Shown: in pieces, positions 56,310-64,000 of the stretch
Position numbering within the stretch: position 1 is the first letter of the stretch
Layout: each line of letters begins with the position of its first letter
DNA from: Chloranthus sessilifolius
Taxonomy: Eukaryota; Streptophyta; Magnoliopsida; Chloranthales; Chloranthaceae
Reading direction: 5' to 3'
Length of the DNA: 64,000 nucleotides
Assembly: GCA_021018995.1 (NCBI GenBank)
Contig: CM037597.1
Span: 2,865,299-2,929,298 of the forward strand
The notes under the pieces: generated by a model
What the model was told of the DNA's origin: nothing
What the model saw: the letters and a program-made list of their open reading frames with translations, nothing else
Database searches by the model: none
Made by a program: the position numbers and the translations under genes

Positions 56310-57615
56310 GAAGATTTGCTTAACAGATGAAACGGGTTCAACCCATTTTCACTCTTCCCGTGGAACAGCGTCCTCCCCGTCACGATGCCCTTTACAAGAA
56401 AATCATCGAAAGAAAAAACAAAATAACAATTGTTATCACGCGAAAACTGATTGACAGATAGTAAGTTTGCAGAGGCGGATGAACAATATAAAATATTTTG
56501 TAAATGAATTAAAGATGAATTACAGTGCAATGAAGTAGATCCAATGTTTGAGATTTCCAAATCTGAACCATTATTGATAGCCACCTTATCCGACCCATTG
56601 TATTCATGGTGGATGGAGAGGTTTGCAAGATCAGTGGTAATATTGTGTTAAAGGGCCGCTATCGGTGAACCAAGTTTGATCTTTCATGGCGGAATTAGAG
56701 GCAACAATCATAGCAGCAAGCTTCTTTGTAGGAACTTGCCCTTCATATACATGGTTCATACGATAGTAACAGTTAATAGCAGAATGTCCTGAATGGCTAT
56801 AGATCTGACATTGAATGCGATTAGATTTTTGAGCGCTCAGATATTCGAACGAAAAAGATAATGAAGTTTTTTATACTGGACATCTTGTCAATTCCCCGAT
56901 TTTGCTGAGGTTTGGAGGAGCTTTTCCCACAAAAATTTTTCTTTGTTTTAAGTACATACAAAGTAGTAATAGGAGCTTTATTTTGAATCACATGGTGATC
57001 TTCATGCAACATCTCAGCACTGAGCAAGAGACCAATAAAATCATCGAGCGTGATTAGAGTATCATGTGCAAGAGCAAAATTGATAGTGACTTCGTACTGA
57101 AGTCCAACTCCATTCATGAGTAAGGTTAGAAAGTCCTCATCATCGACAGGTTTTCCAGCAAGAGCAAGGTTGTCTACAATGTGATTCATCTTGTCAACAT
57201 AATCCAAGATGGACAGATATCTTCTTTTTGTAGTTTGAAGTTGGTGCTTCATTTGAATAATACGGCTGCGTGACTGAGATGAATATCGTTTCTCAAGGGA
57301 TTTTCAGAGCTCTCGAGAGGCAGAGAGACGAGTCATCGTGGATAGAATGTTTGGTGATAGTGTAACATTAATTCAGCTTAGGAGTTGTTGGTCCTATTGT
57401 TGTTAGAGTGGATACTGAGGGTTAGGATCAGTGGTTGGGTTTTCATCTTCTCCAAAAAGAAACTGTGAAAGAGCCGACCTAGAACCATCGACTAGGCCGA
57501 GTATATTCGCGCTTCTAATCACATGCATAAACTGAGAGAGCCAAAACCCAACTTATTGGACACCAGATGAGAAATATTGTTGACTGATGCAAACTCCATG
57601 AGTAATAAACGAGAA
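56310..57615 (-). pseudogene. Copia gag and protease region, broken
   Basis: Gag starts near 57600 (MEFASVNNISHLV in one frame). The UBN2-like core has DYVDKMNHIVDNLALAGKP and LLMNGVGLQYEVTINFALAH. The zinc knuckle reads CQIYSHSGHSAINC, with Tyr where the second Cys is usual. A protease-like FTDSG motif follows near 56620, then LHCNSSLIHLQNILYC and SANLLSVNQFSRDNNCYFVF before the copia frame is cut at 56310. At least three frameshifts. Confidence 0.88.
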
Positions 57616-57670
57616 AAAAAAATAAGATGAAGAATAGAACATAATCGAAAAGCAAATCGTTAGACTTTAA

Positions 57671-57684
57671 TGGCTTTGATACCA
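57671..57684 (-). other. Copia primer binding site
   Basis: The complement of TGGCTTTGATACCA is TGGTATCAAAGCCA, next to the 5' LTR and one base different from the standard plant initiator-Met tRNA site. Confidence 0.92.
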
Positions 57685-58070
57685 TGAAACAAAATAAGAA
57701 TAAAAGTTTTTTTTTTCCTTGCTTTTTCATTGAGGAGTACATGAGTATAAATAATCAAAATCAAATCAATTGAGTCCCATAATTAGAGGGAGCGAGCTAA
57801 GTGTGCATATATAAGAGAGGAAGGAATTTAAGATCCTAACAAATTAGGAGATTGCGTCAACATCAAAAGATGAGGCATATAAAAAAATCTTATCAGACCA
57901 AATCAAGAATTGAAAATCCAAACAAATTAAGAGATTGTGCCAACATCAAAAGAGGAGGCAAATCAAGAATTCTTGTCAAGCCAAATCAAAAAATTTTATC
58001 TTTAGCATCTTCTATGGACTTGGTCAAATGGGATGAGGGTGGAAGATTGATTCGGTGTGTGTCTATTATA
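57685..58070 (-). repeat. Copia 5' LTR
   Basis: Partner of 48073-48471. Its outer end reads GTCTATTATA where the other LTR has GTCTATTACA, so the terminal CA is mutated or lost. A 13-bp shortening near 58040 removes TCAGCATGGG-like text. Confidence 0.92.
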
Positions 58071-58499
58071 TTATGCATGATCATGAAGGAATGGTGAAGA
58101 CATTTGTGGCAAGAAATTATTTGAATCTCTCAAGCATGGATTATTGTGAAGTTGTTGCTCTAAAAATTAATATCTCCTTTGTGTGGCAGTATGACTTTCG
58201 GAAGGATTATTTTTTAGGGTGATTCCTTAAGAGTTATTAACTGTGTGATGAAGCCAAACAACGACCTATCAGAATTAGGAGCTCTATTTGCTGATATTAA
58301 AGATCTTCTGTTTTTTGAAGAGTGCTCCTGTAATTTCACCAGAAGGTTATCAAATAAGGCCGTTGATCTTCTATCTAAGATTGGGCTTTCCAATGGCTGT
58401 AATGAAATCTAGATGGAGGACACCCCTCCACAGATTTATGATGTAATTGTTGCAGATCTTTTAATATAAGTGTTTTATTTCCTTTCAAAAAAAAAAAAA

Positions 58500-59038
58500 A
58501 AAATTACCCAAAGGGCACTTTCGGTATTACATCCAATTCATAGCCAAATTTTTATGGGATACATCCGATATGTACGTCATATCCAATATTTGATCTGGTT
58601 GATCTGATTTGCCCCCTTCACAAAATCGGGGATGTATATTGTATCAGATGAGGCCTCATCTAATACATATCGGAGATGACTGATATTTAAAACCATGCTT
58701 TCGGTGACTTGGTCTTAAAGTCATGACCAGTCTCATGATTTTAAATATCAGCCGATATGTATCGGCTTCGGCCTGACTTGAGTCGATATAAAAGATAGAT
58801 GTCGTGTGGTATACAATATCGCTTATATTAGCTAATATTGAATTTGTGTCGGCCATATCCTTGAATGTCACCGATATTGCTGATACCAATTAAAATATTT
58901 TCTTTACTTTTTTCTTTCTAAGCAAAAAGCTTAAAATATTAGTTGAGATAGTTGATATATGCCATTATCAGCCGATAAATATCAGCCTAACTGCTAGCCA
59001 ATATGACCGATACTTACTATATATTATTTTTAAAAACC
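58500..59038. repeat. Two family 4 repeats
   Basis: About 58500-58700 (ATTACCCAAAGGGCACTTTC, ACATCCGATATGTACG) and 58735-59038 (CATGATTTTAAATATCAGCC, GATATGTATCGGC). Same order as 29.06 and 44.26 kb. Confidence 0.55.
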
Positions 59039-59039
59039 T

Positions 59040-59255
59040 AGATGGTGGACCTGAAGCTTGACCCGACCTAGTAGAAAATCCGTATTTACCAAGTTTTTAT
59101 ATATAAATTATCGAATCAGGTCAGGTTGACCCAATCTGACCCGATTTTTTTCCGACACGACCACTTAGTCGACCGATTCCTAAGGTCGGTCCGATGTCTC
59201 ATGCCCGACCCAAAGCATGGCACAATGTCAAGGATCAGGTCAAGCCGTTGACAGC
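59040..59255. repeat. Family 7-like repeat
   Basis: GACCCGACCTAGTAG, ATCAGGTCAGGTTGACCC and GGTCGGTCCGATGTC. Non-coding. Confidence 0.45.
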
Positions 59256-59499
59256 CTGGGACAGTGCACGGATCAAATCTTGCCATGTAGGAGAAACGTA
59301 GATATTTTAAGCAGAAAACACAATGAATTCATGATAGTCAAATTTTGACCATGCAGACGGTCGTGGATTGACTCGTACAGTGCACAGCCCGTGCACCAAA
59401 TACAAACGCGTCGAGGGTTAGAGATCACGCGTTCTGCGTTGCTGTAATCAATGATGACGAGAGTCCGAAATTGATGACCTGCTCAACTGAAAGTTGTGT

Positions 59500-59705
59500 A
59501 ATAACTAATGAGCTGGTACTAGGTACACAGCCTATGTACTCTAGCAGTATACGGACAAATCTCAGCCGTCCTACATGATTAATCCTTAGAAATCCACAGT
59601 TTTTTAGCATCTTAAACTTCGTGCAAGTACACTGTTGACTGAAAACATAGACTGAGATTGGTCCGTCTACTGTGGGGGGTACGCGGCCCGTTCCACCCAA
59701 TACAA
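59500..59705. repeat. Palindromic element
   Basis: GAGCTGGTACTAGGTACACAG...ACGGACAAATCTCAGCC is mirrored by GACTGAGATTGGTCCGTC...GGTACGCGGCCCGTTCC, giving inverted arms around CATCTTAAACTTCG. Confidence 0.45.
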
Positions 59706-59814
59706 ACTCGTGTGTAGCTTATTTCGCCTCTATTGCTCTGATCGCACGCACACGAGGCAAAGAGTAACTGTATTTACAGATCAGTATTATTTCTTCTCAA
59801 CCTTTGTTTCACAT

Positions 59815-60110
59815 GCTTTTAATCAAGCGATGGAGATAATTTTCATCCCATGTTCGATGAAGTAGATCTTGAGCCCATGTTCTTACAATCAGATGGTCAT
59901 ATTTTGATTCCACACATCTCAAAATAATGAACATAGTTATAAGCACATATCAAATGTGATTTTTGATCACTTTTGTGGAATTATGTCATGTGGACATCTG
60001 ATGATAGAATCATAATTTCACTATCTATTGTGTGGAAGATTGAGATGGAAAAAAGCAATCTCCATCGTCTGATTCCAAGCACTCAATGATTTAAGCAAGT
60101 GTAACTTGGG
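59815..60110. repeat. Family 8 repeat, palindromic copy
   Basis: GATGGAGATAATTTTCATCC at the left and GCAATCTCCATCGTCTGATT at the right, with GATCTTGAGCCCATG and TGTCATGTGGACATC between. Confidence 0.55.
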
Positions 60111-60254
60111 CTGAAAAGGAAGAATTTTGGCCTGTAAATAAAGATGCCCCAAGGCAAATGTGCACACGTGCGGTTCCACGGGTGTAGCTTACAAGAAAAT
60201 CTTGTGTCGGATCCTTGCAGCAGAGACGGGTCCGTTCTTCCACGGGAACGTCGT

Positions 60255-60345
60255 GCTCCCCTCTCTGTCTCTCTCTCTCTCTCTCTCCCCTTTCTCTCCC
60301 CTTTCTCTCTCTCTCTCCCCTTTCTCTCTCTCTAAAATTTCTCCT
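60255..60345 (+). promoter_or_regulatory. (CT)n-rich segment upstream of the kinase gene
   Basis: CTCTCTCTCTCTC blocks separated by CCCTTTCTC. CT-rich tracts are common in plant 5' UTRs and near transcription starts. The true start site is not shown by the sequence. Confidence 0.35.
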
Positions 60346-61147
60346 ATTTTCTCACTCTACTTAATTGCTTACTAAATATCTCTCCTACTTTCCCTCTCTA
60401 CACACACACTGTCTCTCTCTAAAGCTAAGCTGGGTCAGCTAATCTAAGCCTGCCAACCCCCAAAATCCATCGGCCTCACGCATTTTCAGGGTTTGCAAGA
60501 TCCGAAGAATTCTCTCTTTCTCTCTCTTACAAAACAAGAAAAGGGACAAAAAAGAAAACGTTTAGAAAAACTGAGCATTTTTATCATTTTTTGATTGATC
60601 ATTGACATTGCTTCTTCTAATCGATTGATTAAATTTTTTGTACACGAGTTTAATCGATTGAAGGTAAAAAAAGGAAATTTCGTAAGCTAGAAGCATTGCT
60701 AGAATTCTTCCTTCAAGTTTGAAGTTTTTGTTAGATTTTGTGATTGATGAAATGATGAGGCATTTCTGGTCTGGGTTTCAACGATTTTTAGGTTTCGATT
60801 TGTAGTTTCGTTGAATTTGAAGGTTTTTTGTTTGATTACTAGTTCGGAAGTTGGGGATTTGTGATTTTGGAATCTCTATTTCAATTTGGGTTTTCGGCGT
60901 TGAAGACGGATGAAGTTTGGTTATACGAGGATCTACGATTTGGGTACCTAGGTTTTTTAAGAAGGATTAAGGGTTTGGGATTTTTGAGAGGAATTGAATT
61001 TTGGGCGTTCCAAGAGCTGCTTGGTTAATTGAAGCCTTTCAATTGGTTCTGAAATGAATGCTGGTTACCATCAGGCTTGATGCATCGAGGGTTACAATTT
61101 ATCGGTTTATCGAGACCCTGTGTAACAACAGGTTTCCGTGAAGGATT
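60346..61147 (+). other. Probable 5' UTR of the kinase gene, possibly with an intron
   Basis: GATTGAAGGTAAAAAAAGG near 60660 could be a donor and GTAACAACAGGTTTCC near 61125 a weak acceptor, as 5' UTR introns are common in this kinase family. If it is unspliced, the leader contains small upstream frames, including one starting ATGAATGCTGG near 61053. Confidence 0.4.
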
Positions 61148-61268
61148 ATGGGCTGTGTTTGTTCAAAAGGGTTTGCTACAAATGACTATGTCGAAAACCC
61201 GAGGGACAAAGGATCGAGCAAGTTGTCGAAACGGTTGGTCGCCTCTTCGAGGAGAGAAGAAGTTGTAA
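61080..61268 (+). other. Upstream open reading frame overlapping the kinase start
   Basis: ATG at 61080 opens 62 codons in another frame that run 121 bases past the main ATG at 61148. If retained in the mRNA it should depress translation of the kinase; a 5' UTR intron would remove it. Confidence 0.4.
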
Positions 61269-61609
61269 TAGCAGAGACTGATATCGGTGGGGTGAACGAT
61301 GGGCGGGCTCGGTTGATAGCGAAACCACAAGAAAATGGTGTGATCAATACCACGCCACTTCTATCAGATGAGGGGGAAAAGATGATGGTTATTGAGAGGC
61401 CAACGAAAACTCCTCGTCAAAGAAGTGTGAGTGGAGATTTAGAGGCGAATAAGGGAGGCGTAACGAATTTTAAGATTACGAGTGTGCCCAATGGTGTGGA
61501 GGGTGAGCAGATTGCTGCGGGGTGGCCTTCTTGGCTTACGGCTGTGGCGGGAGAGGCGATCAAAGGGTGGGTGCCTCGCCGAGCAGATTCATTTGAGAAA
61601 TTGAACAAA
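61148..61609 (+). CDS. CDK-like Ser/Thr protein kinase (At1g54610/IBS1 family), first coding exon only
   Basis: This exon gives 154 residues and ends in phase 0 at AACAAA before GTGAGT. The N-terminus MGCVCSKG is a myristoylation site (Gly2) with Cys3/Cys5 for palmitoylation, so membrane attachment is expected. A basic, disordered region follows (about residues 20-120), then AAGWPSWLTAVAGEAIKGWV and PRRADSFEKLNK, the invariant lead-in to the kinase domain in this plant CDK-like (CRK9/IBS1-type) family. The ATP-binding loop would start in the next exon, which is not found before 64000; the intron is occupied by an antisense LINE. Partial only because of the window edge. Confidence 0.9.
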
Positions 61610-62313
61610 GTGAGTTCCACATTTCTTCTTTTCTCTTTGTGCAAGCCATGACATGTTTGATTGTTCTTGTTGTTTGGTTATTTGAGTTGTTTTTTTTTTA
61701 TCCATAAAGATGAAATTTCATTGATGAATAAAATTACATCTGGAATCAAAGGTGAGCAAGAAACTCAACGGGTTGAAAGTCCCAAAAAAATAAAAACGAG
61801 TCCAAACAAAAAAGCCAGTGAAACACTGACTAGCCCCACCGAGCAACTACACCCACATCATTGAGAGCCAAAACTCGTTACTTTCAGCATCCCGGAGATT
61901 TCACCTAAGCTTAATATCCCACACCACGAACCCCATATCATTATTGATGGAGTCCTGAATTACTACCTCTTTTACACACTGGGGAAAAGGCTTTGAACTG
62001 GAAGATCAGTCGGCCACAGATCAGCCCAGCATTTAATTTTGTTACCATTTCACAGCATGAAGCGGACACCTGGTTTGAGTAAAGGCAAAATTGACAAAAC
62101 TCCCTTACACCAACTAGTCGCCTTCTAAATACCTTTCTGACTAACATTCCATCCCTGCCTAGTAACTTTATACTCCGACGCTATCGCTCTAGCCCACAAA
62201 GCTTCCCGGTCAACATCCAATCTTCATCTTCCACTTAATCAAATGAATCTCCCCCGTTCGTCACCATCACTCCAAAATCTCAAACCCTCATGCCTACTAA
62301 TAATACTTTTAGG

Positions 62314-62765
62314 CAGTGTTACCTTGGCACTTCTACTTTTGAGATTTTTGCCGTGTCGACACTTGAACACTCCTCAAACAACACGAAACTTCTAGACATA
62401 TATGAAAATTCTCATATTACTATTAAAATGCTCATCGCTTTGACAACGATATAATGAACTTTGTTTTAAAAGAAAAATGTGTAAAGTTTTGTAACTATTG
62501 AAACAATGGTTTGGGTTGTTGAAAACGATTTTATACCATAATATATGTTTATTTAGGTTCACGACATATATTATGAATCTTTTCATTACATATCTAAATT
62601 GGTTCTCTATGATATCCCTTCAATTTTTCTCTATATATGTTTTATTTATTTATTTTATTTTGCTTATGGCCGTGCCGCCGTATTCGAATTTTTAGATATT
62701 GACGTGTCAAACATCTATTGGCACCTTGACGCTTGGCACCCGTGCCACGTGTCTAGGTAACACTG
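62314..62765. mobile_element. hAT MITE copy 1, 452 bp, inside the LINE
   Basis: CAGTGTTACCTTGGCAC and GTGTCTAGGTAACACTG are inverted ends; the 8-bp duplication CTTTTAGG is perfect (62306-62313 and 62766-62773). Confidence 0.94.
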
Positions 62766-63107
62766 CTTTTAGGGCACTGGAACATGAACAGGAAATATAC
62801 CGGGATATTGGAAAGTGCACTTCTTAATGAGAGTTAGACGTCCCACAAAAGACAGCAACGTGCCTTTCTAAATCAATAGGTTTGTGTCCACTCTTTAGAT
62901 CACGGCATGCCATAATAATTTCCTCGTAGCACCGCAAATCCATTTAATTTTAAGGAGATTCTCACTAGAGGCACTACAAAACATATCTTCAATTTCACCC
63001 AAACTAACATCTCTCAATGAGCTTGTTAAGCGTGCTTCCCCAACAAAATTGAAGAAACAAGGAAAAAAAATCCCCTTGCCGCAACCCCCTCGATCCCTAG
63101 AAAAAAT

Positions 63108-63561
63108 CAGTGTTACCTAGACACGTGGCATGAGTGCCAATAAATATTTGGCACACCAATTTATAAAGATTCCAATATGGCGGCACAATCTTAAGAAAAA
63201 AAAATTTGATAAACAAAACATATATAGAAAATAGTTGAAGGGAAATCTTAGAGATATGTAATGAAAAGATACATAGTATATGTCGTAAACCTAAATAAAA
63301 GTACAATATATTGTAAAAATCGTATTCAATGACCCAAACCTTTTATTTAGTAGTTGCTAAAGTTAATTTAAAAAAAAAAAAAAACAAAGTTCATTTTATA
63401 ACGATGAACATTGAACATTTTGATGGTAATATGTGGTTTGTCATATATGTTTAGAAGTTTCATGTTGTTAGAGGAGTGTCCAAGTGTCGGCACGTTTGCC
63501 AAGTGCCACCAAGTGTCGGTACGGCAAAAATCCCCAAAGTAGAAGTGCCAAGGTAACACTG
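63108..63561. mobile_element. hAT MITE copy 2, 454 bp, opposite orientation
   Basis: CAGTGTTACCTAGACACGTG and CCAAGGTAACACTG ends, with GAAAAAAT (63100-63107) and GAAAAAAC (63562-63569) as a 7-of-8 duplication. It aligns along its whole length with the reverse complement of copy 1. Confidence 0.93.
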
Positions 63562-63847
63562 GAAAAAACCTTCGGAGATCCCTTGATGAGAACAAAAAAC
63601 ATAGGAGACAAGATGCAAGCCTTAATCTAGGATACCGTTTGCGACCAAACCACATCCTCTCCAAAATATATCCTATGGAAGCCCAATTTACACTATCGTA
63701 GACCTTTTCCATATCTAATTGGAAAATGATGCTCTGGTTCTTCTGCAGGTGTCTAGAATGGACAAATTTGTTTGCTAGCACAGTCCTCATCATAATTTGT
63801 CTACCTCCGATAAAAGCACCTCGAGCTTGGCCAGTCAACTTACTCAT
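63368..63847 (-). pseudogene. LINE reverse transcriptase fragment
   Basis: Longest open piece of the LINE RT, with GRQIMMRTVLANKFVHSRHL and the FQLDMEKVYDSVNW box. After residue 80 the frame is lost, and its last part runs into hAT MITE copy 2, so the reading frame end is an artefact. Confidence 0.85.
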
Positions 63848-64000
63848 GAGAGGTTTTCAACAGTTTGCCAGGACTTTCGCCAAAATTATATAGAAATTTC
63901 CCATAAAGTTAAAGGGTCGAAAATCCTCAATTTTCAATTCTCATGATGTTAGGGACCAACACGATAAAAGTAGCACTCATCTTTGTACTTATATACGCTT

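Larger units (their letters stand above)
48073..58070 (-). mobile_element. Ty1/copia retrotransposon, minus strand, interrupted by a 5.07-kb element
   Basis: Two LTRs (48073-48471 and 57685-58070) flank the order gag, protease, integrase, reverse transcriptase, RNase H read on the minus strand, which is the copia order. The primer site matches initiator-Met tRNA. The sequence TATTA adjoins both ends (48068-48072 and 58069-58073), consistent with a 5-bp target duplication if the outer 5' LTR end has lost its last two bases. Stop codons and frameshifts in each domain and the nested insertion make it dead. The LTRs differ at roughly 40-45 positions by eye, so insertion is old. Confidence 0.92.
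45395..58495 (+). mobile_element. Old LINE split by two later insertions
   Basis: Three pieces read as one element. Piece 1 (45395-45961) has the zinc-binding RT tail: MFLWKSIWGLRISNKIK, IFMWRACYDIFP and a Cys/His knuckle near ICALCDQTLETVTHAL, then a PPPMDRFKVNFD motif that opens a plant LINE RNase H domain. Piece 2 (48026-48072) supplies GAWNEDDGNAGIRII. Piece 3 (from 58069) continues MHDHEGMVKTFVARNY, with LFADIKDLLFF and RRLSNKAVDLLSK further on, and ends at a poly(A) run near 58479-58493. Stops and a frameshift in all parts show it is dead. The intervening blocks are the 2.06-kb element and the copia element. Confidence 0.8.
61691..64000 (-). mobile_element. LINE in the kinase intron, antisense, extends past the edge
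   Basis: The minus strand from 64000 to 63590 carries RT motifs (KLTGQARGAFIGGRQIMM and IIFQLDMEKVYDSVNW, the F-x-LDMEKA-YD box). Between the MITEs, 63099-62774 has an RGxxxGDPLSP-like segment in broken frame and SALSNIPVYFLFMF. The 3' portion 62305-61700 continues with REALWARAIASEYKV, and the element ends at GTAATTTTATTCATC plus poly(A) (the T-run 61690-61699). Frameshifts and stops throughout. The FADD catalytic box is missing, so part of the RT is deleted. Confidence 0.85.

Noticed and set aside
1-64000. Endogenous pararetrovirus or other viral insertion
   Set aside because: All pol-like sequence fits copia or LINE families in domain order; no coat or movement protein motif was seen.
1-64000. 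Bacterial operons, ribosome binding sites, prophage
   Set aside because: Introns, transit peptide, plant transcription factor and plant transposons show nuclear plant DNA.

Overview
This is a window of plant nuclear DNA: AT-rich, intron-bearing and dominated by transposable elements. Three genes look like functional host genes or gene starts (PSB33, an AP2/ERF factor, and the first coding exon of a CDK-like kinase), and a fourth host gene, a steroleosin-type SDR, has intact exons but altered catalytic motifs. Long introns, many small DNA transposons, an RTE-type LINE related to plant 'craniofacial development protein 2-like' copies, a Ty1/copia element primed by initiator-Met tRNA, and TA/GA microsatellites fit a large angiosperm genome. 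A woody magnoliid or early-diverging eudicot is plausible but cannot be proved from the sequence.

Layout. 1-2.7 kb: intergenic repeats, then a promoter segment present twice. 2.75-9.42 kb (+): PSB33, three exons encoding 288 residues; its 4.4-kb first intron is packed with nested repeats (a hAT element inside an older repeat, a LINE RT scrap, several MITEs). 9.4-16.6 kb: intergenic, with a decayed RTE LINE at 12.35-14.85 kb that carries a SINE. 16.64-23.68 kb: a PIF/Harbinger element with both of its genes (Myb/SANT-like protein and DDE transposase), each broken by point lesions, and a 160-bp tandem array at one end. 23.7-33.8 kb: MITEs, SINEs and TRIMs. 33.87-34.45 kb (+): single-exon AP2/ERF factor. 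35.17-35.48 kb: a complete 308-bp TRIM. 36.49-43.00 kb (-): six-exon 11-beta-HSD-like SDR. 45.4-58.5 kb: an old LINE split by a 2.06-kb TG...CA element and by a copia retrotransposon; the copia is itself split by a 5.07-kb TG...CA element holding a PPR gene fragment and a MITE with three large hairpins. 61.15-61.61 kb (+): first coding exon of a myristoylated CDK-like kinase; its intron continues past the window edge and is filled by an antisense LINE carrying two hAT MITEs.

Repeat families used below. Family 1: MITEs with CAAGGATCAAAAT-type ends and 8-bp target duplications (hAT-like), at least seven copies, rich in CGATACGTATCG palindromes. Family 2: about 430-bp inverted-repeat elements with TTTAAACACCAAAATGG arms, five copies. 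Family 3: CATAGTCACCA-ended elements. Family 4: degenerate CCGATATGTATCGG-rich repeats. Family 5: elements abutting (TA)n tracts. Family 6: palindromic GACAA/TTGTC elements. Family 7: repeats built of GGGCCGGGTTGGGCC-like motifs. Family 8: dispersed repeats with a CATGTGGCACACA...CATCGTCTGAT core. Family 9: ACCGAACCGAAACCGAAA repeats.

The host genes are unrelated in pathway (photosystem II maintenance, transcription, lipid-body sterol metabolism, signalling) and share no operon-like logic. The real interest is the depth of nesting, the hairpin-bearing hAT MITE family, and the altered catalytic motifs of the SDR.
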